Shown here piece after piece: positions 45,370 through 52,415 of a DNA stretch of 64,000 nt; the first letter of the stretch is position 1; the number at the start of each line of letters is the position of its first letter. Below the pieces are notes generated by a model, which worked only from the letters and a program-made list of their open reading frames with translations, searched no databases and was not told where the DNA came from. The stretch is from Sphingomonadales bacterium Ga0077557 (GTDB taxonomy: Bacteria > Pseudomonadota > Alphaproteobacteria > Sphingomonadales > Sphingomonadaceae). The stretch is from NCBI GenBank assembly GCA_001464615.1, contig LNFI01000028.1, forward strand, positions 108,846 to 172,845. The letters run 5' to 3'. A program made the translations under genes and the position numbers.

Positions 45370-46770
45370 ATGGCTGACTATGATTTCGACGTCCTGATCA
45401 TCGGCTCCGGCCCTGGCGGCTATGTCGCCGCCATCCGCGCGGCCCAGCTCGGCTTGAAAACCGCGTGCGTCGAGGCGCGCGAGACGCTCGGCGGCACGTG
45501 CCTCAATGTCGGCTGCATCCCGTCCAAGGCGATGCTCCACGCCTCCGAATTCTTCAACGATGCATCGAACGGCATGATGGCCAAGCTCGGCATCAAGCTT
45601 GGTTCGGTCGAGCTCGACATGGACGCGCTCCATGCGCAACGGAAGGACGCCGTCAAACAGCTCACCGGCGGCATCGCCTTCCTGTTCAAGAAGAACAAGG
45701 TCGAATGGCTGAAGGGCCATGCCAAGTTCACCGGCACCGACACCGTCGATGTCGCGGGAACCAGCTACCGCGCGAAGAATATCGTCATCGCCACCGGTTC
45801 CAGCGTCACGCCCTTACCGGGCGTCGTGGTCGATAATGACAAGCAGATCATTGTCGATTCAACCGGCGCGCTTGAACTCGCCAAGGTGCCTGAACATCTC
45901 GTCGTGATCGGCGGCGGGGTGATCGGGCTCGAGCTTGGATCGGTGTGGAAGCGGCTCGGCGCGAAAGTGACCTGCGTCGAATATCTCGATCAGATCCTGC
46001 CCGGCTTCGATGGCGAGGTCCGCAAGGAATCGAACAAGATCTTCAAAAAGCAGGGCATCGAATTCAAGCTGTCGACCAAGGTCACCGGCGTTGCCGTCAC
46101 TGGTGACAAAGCGACGATCACCGTCGAGCCAGCCGCTGGTGGCCCGGCCGAAACAATCGAAGCAGACTGTGTGCTCGTCTCAATCGGCCGTCGCCCGAAT
46201 ACCGAGGGGCTCAACCTGGAAGCTGCGGGTATCACCCCCAACAAGCGCGGCCAGATCGAGATCGACCACAGCTTCAAAACCGGTGTCCCCGGCATCTGGG
46301 CGATTGGCGATGTCGTACCGGGCCCAATGCTCGCGCACAAGGCCGAGGACGAGGGGATCGCGGTGGCGGAGAATATCGCCGGGCTGACGGGGATCGTGAA
46401 TCACGACGTCATCCCTTCGGTCGTCTATACTTGGCCCGAAATCGCTGGCGTCGGCCTGACTGAGGAGCAAGCGAAGGAGCGGGGCGAGGTGAAGGTCGGC
46501 AAATTCCCGATGCTCGCCAACAGCCGCGCCAAGACCAACCACGAGCCCGATGGCTTCGTGAAAGTGATCGCCGACGCCAAGACCGACCGCGTCCTCGGCG
46601 TCTGGATGATCGCTTCAGTCGCCGGTTCGATGATCGCCCAGGCCGCGCAAGCAATGGAATTCGGCGCGACATCCGAAGACATCGCCTACACCTGCCACGC
46701 CCACCCCACCCATGCCGAAGCGTTCAAGGAAGCGGCGATGGGGGTCACGGGGAAGGCGATTCATATTTGA
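45370..46770 (+). CDS. lpdA: Dihydrolipoyl dehydrogenase
   Basis: E3 subunit that reoxidises lipoyl groups with NAD. The 466-residue flavoprotein has FAD motif IIGSGPGGYVAAIRAAQLG, the redox-active disulfide Cys44/Cys49 in GGTCLNVGCIPSK, a second nucleotide site VVIGGGVIGLELGSVW, and the C-terminal acid-base His in CHAHPTHAEA. Length and order are typical. It ends the sucA-sucB-lpdA group, though a DUF1877 gene precedes it. In this genome it presumably also serves other dehydrogenase complexes unless a second copy exists. Confidence 0.97.
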   Translation: MADYDFDVLIIGSGPGGYVAAIRAAQLGLKTACVEARETLGGTCLNVGCIPSKAMLHASEFFNDASNGMMAKLGIKLGSVELDMDALHAQRKDAVKQLTGGIAFLFKKNKVEWLKGHAKFTGTDTVDVAGTSYRAKNIVIATGSSVTPLPGVVVDNDKQIIVDSTGALELAKVPEHLVVIGGGVIGLELGSVWKRLGAKVTCVEYLDQILPGFDGEVRKESNKIFKKQGIEFKLSTKVTGVAVTGDKATITVEPAAGGPAETIEADCVLVSIGRRPNTEGLNLEAAGITPNKRGQIEIDHSFKTGVPGIWAIGDVVPGPMLAHKAEDEGIAVAENIAGLTGIVNHDVIPSVVYTWPEIAGVGLTEEQAKERGEVKVGKFPMLANSRAKTNHEPDGFVKVIADAKTDRVLGVWMIASVAGSMIAQAAQAMEFGATSEDIAYTCHAHPTHAEAFKEAAMGVTGKAIHI

Positions 46771-46868
46771 ATCAACCGCTAAACGGTGCGTTCGTCGCTG
46801 CGTTCCGACATGCCCGGAATGTGAAGATCCGCACGTCCGCCTCTATTAAAAAATCTGACTGATCCAGA

Positions 46869-47114
46869 TTACTCTGGCATATTGAGAAGCGCACTCGCTG
46901 GATCGGTGATCGTGTCTTTCGTAGCAATCATTACAAACCATTGCTCGCCGGGAATATGGGGCCAAAGCGCAGGGTCTCCTGGTTCAACGAGCACCCGTCC
47001 TGTCGGTCCTATCTGGACCGTCGCATAGCCATCAAGCTGGAAGTTGGCAGCAGCCGCTCTCAATTCCGCGGCAGTTCTAAACCCTAAAATTTGGGTGATA
47101 TTCGGTGCGGACAT
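46869..47114 (-). CDS. Small protein of unknown function
   Basis: An 81-residue protein with no recognised family. It starts MSAPNITQILGFRTAAELRAAAANF, given here only as MSAPNITQILGF, and contains GYATVQIGPTGRVLVEPGD and PGEQWFVMIATKDTI. It lacks a signal peptide or membrane segment. GGAG lies about 7 bases before ATG 47114 on the minus strand, which supports this start. It is 17 bp downstream of the large lipoprotein gene on the same strand and is probably its operon partner. Confidence 0.6.
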   Translation of the reverse strand: MSAPNITQILGFRTAAELRAAAANFQLDGYATVQIGPTGRVLVEPGDPALWPHIPGEQWFVMIATKDTITDPASALLNMPE

Positions 47115-47131
47115 CGTTGTTCTCCAAAGCT

Positions 47132-48481
47132 CTAATTCGAGCGCCAAGCAGCAATTGCTTTCTCAAATTCTTCGGGTCCTTCATTGTAATTTGTCTTATA
47201 TATATTGCCTATTATGAGATCGGCGCAGTCTGCAGATTTATCGCACAATGTAGAGACATTTTTCTTCTTACCGGCGATCGACTTTTCAAAATTATTAAAT
47301 TTACGTTTTAAATCAGATGTTGGAGTGAGTTGTACAAATTCTGCAAACCTATCGCGAAGCAGGTCGTATTGTTGCACAATCGGGATCTGATCCAATATTT
47401 CTACGGACGTTGGTGAAATAAGTGCAAAGTTTTTTTCTCTAATAAATTGATCTTGCTGCGCCCGATGCGTTAAAATATCAGTGCAAGTATTGATAACAGG
47501 ATTATCTTTTAGCACCGGCATTGACTGCAAATACCCTATGCAGAACATCAATGGTTCATCTAGACCGGGCGCTTGCGCAATTTGACCAACGATTTCGGCG
47601 ACTTTCTGTAAGCTGGCGCCATCCGACGGTGACGTCGTTGCCGCGCCATTCTGCGACTGCTCGGTTCCGGTTGAGGTCGTCGTCGTCGAGGCCAGTACCA
47701 TGGTGGCATCGATAACCTTGTCGAGACGCTCGGTGGCCGCTTTTGCTTCCGCATCGGCGGCATCGCTCCTGGCCTTGGCGGCGACGCAGCTTGTCCATTC
47801 ACTCAATTTGGGACTGGAGGTCTCGTCTGCAGGCGCGGTGGTGATTTTGTCGCATTTGCCTTTCACTAGAGCGTCGTTGTACTTGCCATTTTCGGTTTTC
47901 TTGGCGGCAATAGCGTCCTGCTTTTGCTTTGAAAATTGTTCGATCAGCTCTGCGGCCTTCGCTCCGTTGGTCGTCGTTGCCGAAGTGCTGGGGGCGACCA
48001 GAATTGTCGATGGTCGGCGAAAGGCGCCCGTTAGCTGCTCGATTGCCAGGACGGCGACCATTGAGCGCTGGTCGCGCGCCGCCTGAGTAATGAATGTGGT
48101 CTTGTCCAACGCCCCCGACAAATAGCGCTCACAGGTGCGATACATTGATTCGCGCAACAGGTTGATGGTCTGTGTCCGTTCGATTGTCGCGGCGGATTCG
48201 GCAATGGCGGCGGCGGCCTTGCCGCTTTTTGAGGCGACATCTGCTTCCAGCGACGCGCTGGCGCTCAGCGCGCTAAAGACATCGGGCGCAGCCTCGGCAC
48301 AAACGCGCCATTGCGGCTTATCTGTTGCTGCCTCGGGCGTCATGATCAGGCTACGTTGTTTTGCGTCAACAGTAATGACGCGGGGCTTGGCCGGATCAAC
48401 TGCTCGATTATGGTAGACGGTAATGCCCTCTGCGCATCCGCCAACCAACAATGCTATCGTCAAAGTGAAAATATTGCGCAT
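47132..48481 (-). CDS. Large lipoprotein of unknown function
   Basis: A 449-residue protein with lipobox VGGC after a short signal, predicting lipidation at about Cys16. It is mostly helical, with long Ala/Lys/Asp/Glu-rich stretches (about 95-125 and 175-270) that could form coiled coils. Several Cys pairs occur, and the segment LDEPLMFCIGYLQSMPVLKDN is more conserved-looking than the rest. No domain was recognised. ATG at 48481 is preceded by a purine-poor region, so the start could also be the slightly longer one at 48493. Base composition towards its 3' end (47132-47480) is visibly AT-rich compared with its 5' half. Confidence 0.65.
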   Translation of the reverse strand: MRNIFTLTIALLVGGCAEGITVYHNRAVDPAKPRVITVDAKQRSLIMTPEAATDKPQWRVCAEAAPDVFSALSASASLEADVASKSGKAAAAIAESAATIERTQTINLLRESMYRTCERYLSGALDKTTFITQAARDQRSMVAVLAIEQLTGAFRRPSTILVAPSTSATTTNGAKAAELIEQFSKQKQDAIAAKKTENGKYNDALVKGKCDKITTAPADETSSPKLSEWTSCVAAKARSDAADAEAKAATERLDKVIDATMVLASTTTTSTGTEQSQNGAATTSPSDGASLQKVAEIVGQIAQAPGLDEPLMFCIGYLQSMPVLKDNPVINTCTDILTHRAQQDQFIREKNFALISPTSVEILDQIPIVQQYDLLRDRFAEFVQLTPTSDLKRKFNNFEKSIAGKKKNVSTLCDKSADCADLIIGNIYKTNYNEGPEEFEKAIAAWRSN

Positions 48482-48917
48482 TGCGCCCCCCACACAATAA
48501 TTAAATCATGTTGGCAGCAGTCATACGCCAATAAAAATTCAATGAAACCTATTTTTGATTGGGGTCAGAAATTAATATTGAAATTCGCCAGCAACCGCGC
48601 GAACATTTTTTCACTATTGATGGTTGGACGCCACGGCCTGAACACGGCAGAGGGAAACGCCGCGCGCTGCTTTCACCGAATGGGCTGGACCCGGTGAAGC
48701 GCGCAACAGCCGTGACGCCCGCAGTCCGGTTAGGCTGAACGATAATTTTCCGCGATACGGCCAATGGACCATGCTGGTCCAATGCCTGGAGGCCAGGGAG
48801 TCACGACCCGGCGGCGGCCTACAGCAACGTGCGTTAAATCTGCACCACCTCCGTTCGGCCTGAGCGAAGTCGAAGGCCAAGCGGTGCGCCCTGTGCTTCG
48901 ACTTCGCTCAGCACGAT
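48482..48917. other. 436 bp gap between the lipoprotein gene and the LOV regulator gene
   Basis: No convincing gene. The left half (48490-48600) is AT-rich, for example around ATTAATATTGAAATT, and could hold the promoter of the lipoprotein gene. The right half contains the inverted repeat at 48851-48915. Short reading frames here have no ribosome binding site or recognisable product. Confidence 0.6.
48851..48915. repeat. Inverted repeat of the CCTGAGCGAAGTCGAAGG family
   Basis: Arms CCGTTCGGCCTGAGCGAAGT (48851 onward) and GTGCTTCGACTTCGCTCAGC (ending 48912) face each other across a short GC-rich loop. The arms match those in the pccA insertion, with changed spacing. It ends just 3 bp before the stop of the LOV-HTH gene (minus strand) and may act as its terminator. 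Confidence 0.82.
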
Positions 48918-49544
48918 CTAAAGCCCGGCTTCCACCGCGACGCGGATCATGTCGGCGGTGGTGGCGGTGCCCAGCCGGTCCATCAAGATTGCCCGGTGCA
49001 TCTTCACGGTCTTTTCGGACAGGCCCAGTTCGGCGGCGATCTGTTTATTGAGCAGGCCATTAGAGGCGAGTTTCAGCACCTGCCATTGCCGCTGCGACAG
49101 CGCCTTCACCATTTCAGCGGCGCGGATCCGGCGCAGGCTGGTCGGCGCCGGCGCGTCGTCGTCAATCTCGACTTGCGAGCCGAGAAAATAGGCCAGATTC
49201 TGGTCGCCATCGTCATAGATCGGCGCGACCAATACGGCGTTGCGAAACGGCGTCCCGTCGCGCTTATAGTTCAATATCTCGACCAGCACCGGCTTGTGCT
49301 CGCGCACGCCTTTGCGGATTTGTTCGGAAAGCCAGGGTTCAGTGCCGGGCCCCGACAGAAACCGGCAATTGCGGCCGACTACTTCGTCACGTGGATAGCC
49401 CGTCAGCGTGCAAAAGGCATCGTTGCAAGCGATAATCGGGTTGTCAGGATGGCGCGGGTCGCTGATCACCGATGCGATCGGGCTGCGATCGATCAGCGCC
49501 AGGATCTGCGGGTCTGGATCGTGAAGATCGTCCGTGGTTGCCAT
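48918..49544 (-). CDS. LOV-HTH blue-light-responsive transcription factor (EL222-like)
   Basis: A 208-residue LuxR-type regulator with an N-terminal LOV (PAS) domain (about 15-130) and a C-terminal helix-turn-helix (about 145-205). The LOV motif GRNCRFL places the photoactive Cys at residue 60, which forms a bond with flavin in blue light; the Gln in FLGSQVE near the end of the domain is the usual flavin contact. The HTH shows [10 protein letters not shown], the recognition helix block. The order, length and many segments match EL222 of Erythrobacter litoralis, in which light frees the HTH to dimerise and bind DNA. ATG 49544 gives an N-terminus like EL222. Targets here are unknown; no partner histidine kinase is adjacent. 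Confidence 0.93.
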   Translation of the reverse strand: MATTDDLHDPDPQILALIDRSPIASVISDPRHPDNPIIACNDAFCTLTGYPRDEVVGRNCRFLSGPGTEPWLSEQIRKGVREHKPVLVEILNYKRDGTPFRNAVLVAPIYDDGDQNLAYFLGSQVEIDDDAPAPTSLRRIRAAEMVKALSQRQWQVLKLASNGLLNKQIAAELGLSEKTVKMHRAILMDRLGTATTADMIRVAVEAGL

Positions 49545-49753
49545 GCCTGTCCTTGCCGCCGCGCGCGCCGGGGGGATACCATAACGTTGCGCGTAGCGTG
49601 CATTTAGGATGCATCGCGGCAAATTGCCACTATCGGCAGGGCCAGCGCCTGGGCCAGCGCCTGGGCGAGCGCCCGCCAGCCGGGCCACCCGGCCCGCCCG
49701 GCATGGCGCTAGGTCGATCAGCCAACCCAACACGACCGGGGTGGGCGAAGGGC

Positions 49754-50128
49754 TTAGTGCGTTGTGTTGTCTTCGCTCGGTGGGCGGGTGGCCGCGCGCG
49801 TGATTGTGCCAATGGCATCGATGATCTGACGCGCCGCCTGCGCGCCAGCCGCGTGGGGATCGTCACCAAAGGCGGTAATGATCGGTTCAGGCTGGGGGGA
49901 ATGGGGGGCACGGGGCGCAGCGGGCGTCGCCATCGTGCTGCGCATCCGCGTGGCGGCAGCGCCGATCATCGCCGCAACCCCGGTCATGATCAGTTCGCGC
50001 CCAACCGGCGAATTGGCGGTGGCGATCAGCGCCTCACCGCTCTTGCGCAGGTCCTTGGGGATTTTGATGCCCCCAATCTCCCTGGGCAATTTGCCCGGTT
50101 TGGCCTTTTTGCCTTTTTTCTTCGCCAT
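49754..50128 (-). CDS. Lys-rich small protein of unknown function
   Basis: A 124-residue protein beginning [20 protein letters not shown] and continuing [14 protein letters not shown], a basic start I recall from uncharacterised sphingomonad proteins. A hydrophobic, small-residue-rich stretch (about 48-62, [17 protein letters not shown]) may be a membrane helix, followed by a Pro/Ala linker. No activity is evident. It is upstream of the LOV gene by 209 bp on the same strand. The gap contains short GCCAGCGCCTGG tandem repeats at about 49644-49670. Confidence 0.65.
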   Translation of the reverse strand: MAKKKGKKAKPGKLPREIGGIKIPKDLRKSGEALIATANSPVGRELIMTGVAAMIGAAATRMRSTMATPAAPRAPHSPQPEPIITAFGDDPHAAGAQAARQIIDAIGTITRAATRPPSEDNTTH

Positions 50129-50251
50129 GACTGTGTCGCCGATCTGCACTCTGCCCCTATGATTAGCGGCAGTGCGTATTATCTATGCAATACACTAGGG
50201 ATTGCAAGGGGCGGGATAAGGGGTATCGCCCGCCAGGGTCGCTAAGTGGGC

Positions 50252-50485
50252 CTACGCGCCCGGCTTGCTGCCGAACAGCTCATTCGACAACCGCGCAAGG
50301 CGTTCTTCGGCATGGAGAAGCGCATCGTCGGCATCAAAGGTAATTTCTGTCTTTAACGAAATCGATTTGCCCTCCTCATGCCCGTTTTGCTTTAGCGATG
50401 CCTTTTCGCCACGGTCGAAGGTCTTGACGCGTGCCGCCGTCAATCGGGCATCCAGATCGCTCGAAAATGTAGCAACTTCAGCCAT
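50252..50485 (-). CDS. Small protein downstream of the patatin gene, unknown function
   Basis: A 77-residue soluble protein with a mixed charged sequence (EVATFSSDLDARLTAARVKT at the start, given to 20 residues). It has no recognised domain. Its start lies 4 bp after the patatin-GAF stop on the same strand and a sequence ATCACTCCTGGGG on the plus strand shows CCCCAGGAGTGAT upstream on the minus strand, a good ribosome binding site. The tight spacing implies that it is made with the phospholipase and may be its partner. Confidence 0.7.
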   Translation of the reverse strand: MAEVATFSSDLDARLTAARVKTFDRGEKASLKQNGHEEGKSISLKTEITFDADDALLHAEERLARLSNELFGSKPGA

Positions 50486-50489
50486 GATA

Positions 50490-52178
50490 TCACTCCTGGG
50501 GAACAGCTAATATGGTCCGGGCTTGCGCTTCAATCAAGCTGGGCAAGACGGCAACGCTAAGCGCCTTCAGCTTCTGCATAAAGCCCGGGTTGTTAAATTC
50601 TTCCTCAAGCGAGTCGTTGCTGTCCAAGCACAGCACCCGCACCGGCGGCGCGCGATTGACCTTCGTCGAGGCGACCGGCACACAGATGACCGTTTCGATA
50701 TCGGGTTTGAGCAGCGCGCGCTCATATTTGGTCATCTTCAAATCGCTCGCCGACCGCGAACCGACAACGCCGAAAACCATAACATTGTCCTGAAATGCTG
50801 CGGGGGCGATGTCGTTGGCGCGATCAAGGTCCAGCTTGTCATCGGCATGGTCTTCCATCCCCGCACTGGCCACGACGCGCATGTCGCCCTTGCCATCCTC
50901 AACGGGATCAATCAGCGACAGCCGCAACACCGGTGCCGGACGGTCGTCCTCAGCGTCATTCTCAGTGCGAAAATCGCTGACCATGAGAGCCACTTCATTC
51001 AAAATTTCCTTCAGCGTCGCTGTCGTCAGATCGGCAACGACGCGCAGCTGGCGCAGGCAGGCCGTGGCATGCTCCAGCCCGGCCTTGTAAGCCTTCTCAG
51101 CTTCCGCTTCGGTGCAATCGAATGCCAGCGACCCCAACGGGCTCGGCAGCCGCGCGACAACCAGATCGGGGACGAATTGCGAAACCACTTTCTGGCTGCC
51201 AAAAATGCCGGCTCGCGCCACGTTGCCGATAAAGCTCAGCAATGATTGATCTTCGCTTTCCGACGAGCTCGGTTCGCCATCCCCGTCCAAAACAAAGGCG
51301 ACAACCGGCATGGAGGTAAGCCCCACCCAGCGTTCATAGCTGCGTTTGTCCTGCCGCACTGCCCAGCTCGGCAGATTGGCGATCAATCCGCCATCAACCC
51401 AGATCGGCGTTTCGTTGACATTGGCCCCCTCAATCGTTGGCGGCACGAAGAAACCAGGAATAGCCGCCGATGCCGCTACGGCATCGGCAATCACCACATT
51501 GGGGGTTGAGTCGTTGAATATTTTCAATTCGCCGGATCGCGCATTGGAAACCGTGATGTGCAGGCTGGCGCATTGCGGGACGATGGTTGAATCGATGTCG
51601 CTGAACCGCACTTTGTGGTTTCTCGGCAAAGGCGCTTGTTCAAGATTGATGCGATGCGCGTTGATTTTGCGCAGCAGCAGATCGTTGATGAAATTGGCGA
51701 TCGGTCGCGTGTTGAACAGGCCCCGCGCCGCGATTGGCTCCTTGGTCAGCTGCACCAGTCGCCAGATCAGCGGCAGATGCCATACCAACGATGCATAACG
51801 CAGCACGCCGGACTGATTCATCAGGGCGGTCAATTGGACGCCGAGCCGCTTTATCTCGACAAATCGTTGCCAATCTTTGCTCCCGAGCAGATCGATGGGC
51901 GTCATCCCCAAGTCGCGAAGAAGATGATCGCCTTGGCTGCGATAAAGTTCTTCTGAAGTATAGCCAACGGCGACCAATGCCGCGATGATGGCACCGGCAG
52001 AACTGCCTGCAACGCTGATGACGCTCAGTCTCTCGTCTTCCGCTGCCTTGATCGCGCCAATATGGGTGATGCCACGCGCGCCGCCGCCCTCAAATATTGC
52101 ACAAATGCTGCGCTGCCCCTTATCGAATCCACCAAGTCCGATATGTATTGGTACTGTCACGATAGCCTCCAAGAACAT
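50490..52178 (-). CDS. Patatin-like phospholipase with a C-terminal GAF-like domain
   Basis: A 562-residue protein. Residues about 25-300 are a patatin domain: oxyanion loop EGGGARGITHIG, nucleophile elbow AGSSAGAI with Ser, and WVDGGLIANLP with the catalytic Asp of the dyad. Patatins cut acyl chains from lipids. Residues about 395-555 look like a GAF domain: RLSLIDPVEDGKGDMRVVASAG followed by ICVPVAS and VRVLCLDSND, then a terminal helix. GAF domains bind small ligands or nucleotides, so enzyme activity may be gated by a signal. A small gene follows after 4 bp. The GAF call is made by pattern and is less certain than the patatin call. Confidence 0.85.
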   Translation of the reverse strand: MFLEAIVTVPIHIGLGGFDKGQRSICAIFEGGGARGITHIGAIKAAEDERLSVISVAGSSAGAIIAALVAVGYTSEELYRSQGDHLLRDLGMTPIDLLGSKDWQRFVEIKRLGVQLTALMNQSGVLRYASLVWHLPLIWRLVQLTKEPIAARGLFNTRPIANFINDLLLRKINAHRINLEQAPLPRNHKVRFSDIDSTIVPQCASLHITVSNARSGELKIFNDSTPNVVIADAVAASAAIPGFFVPPTIEGANVNETPIWVDGGLIANLPSWAVRQDKRSYERWVGLTSMPVVAFVLDGDGEPSSSESEDQSLLSFIGNVARAGIFGSQKVVSQFVPDLVVARLPSPLGSLAFDCTEAEAEKAYKAGLEHATACLRQLRVVADLTTATLKEILNEVALMVSDFRTENDAEDDRPAPVLRLSLIDPVEDGKGDMRVVASAGMEDHADDKLDLDRANDIAPAAFQDNVMVFGVVGSRSASDLKMTKYERALLKPDIETVICVPVASTKVNRAPPVRVLCLDSNDSLEEEFNNPGFMQKLKALSVAVLPSLIEAQARTILAVPQE

Positions 52179-52415
52179 GCTGATCGTGCATATTTATTGA
52201 CACGGTGCAATGTTTTTATCACCTGCGGCGGGAAAACAATCACTTCCATAACGGTGATCTGTAATATTACTCCCGGTCGTCATGCGACCCGCCAGCTAGC
52301 CGACACAGGTCGCGCCAATGCTAGCTATGGCTTAAATCCCGGGTGGCGATTGGCGGGGCAGATACCCATAATCAGTGAGCTTCCAATTGCTCAAGAACAG
52401 AAGTAGAACGCTGTC
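52179..52415. other. Divergent promoter region of the patatin gene and uvrA
   Basis: A 237 bp divergent gap, less GC-rich than average. It contains the LexA box at 52395-52409 close to the uvrA start. AT-rich stretches at 52185-52260 (for example GCATATTTATTGACAC and GGTGATCTGTAATATTAC) could hold the promoters, but no exact consensus is assigned. Confidence 0.6.
52395..52409 (+). promoter_or_regulatory. LexA (SOS) box upstream of uvrA
   Basis: GAACAGAAGTAGAAC is GAAC-N7-GAAC, the exact reverse complement form of the alphaproteobacterial SOS box GTTC-N7-GTTC. It ends 6 bases before the uvrA ATG, so bound LexA would block transcription or its start. This agrees with uvrA being an SOS gene in many bacteria. 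Confidence 0.82.

Noticed and set aside
49644..49700. GCCAGCGCCTGG tandem copies upstream of the LOV gene as an operator
   Set aside because: Only about two to three imperfect copies are present, GC-rich, and they do not match the known EL222 site pattern as I recall it.
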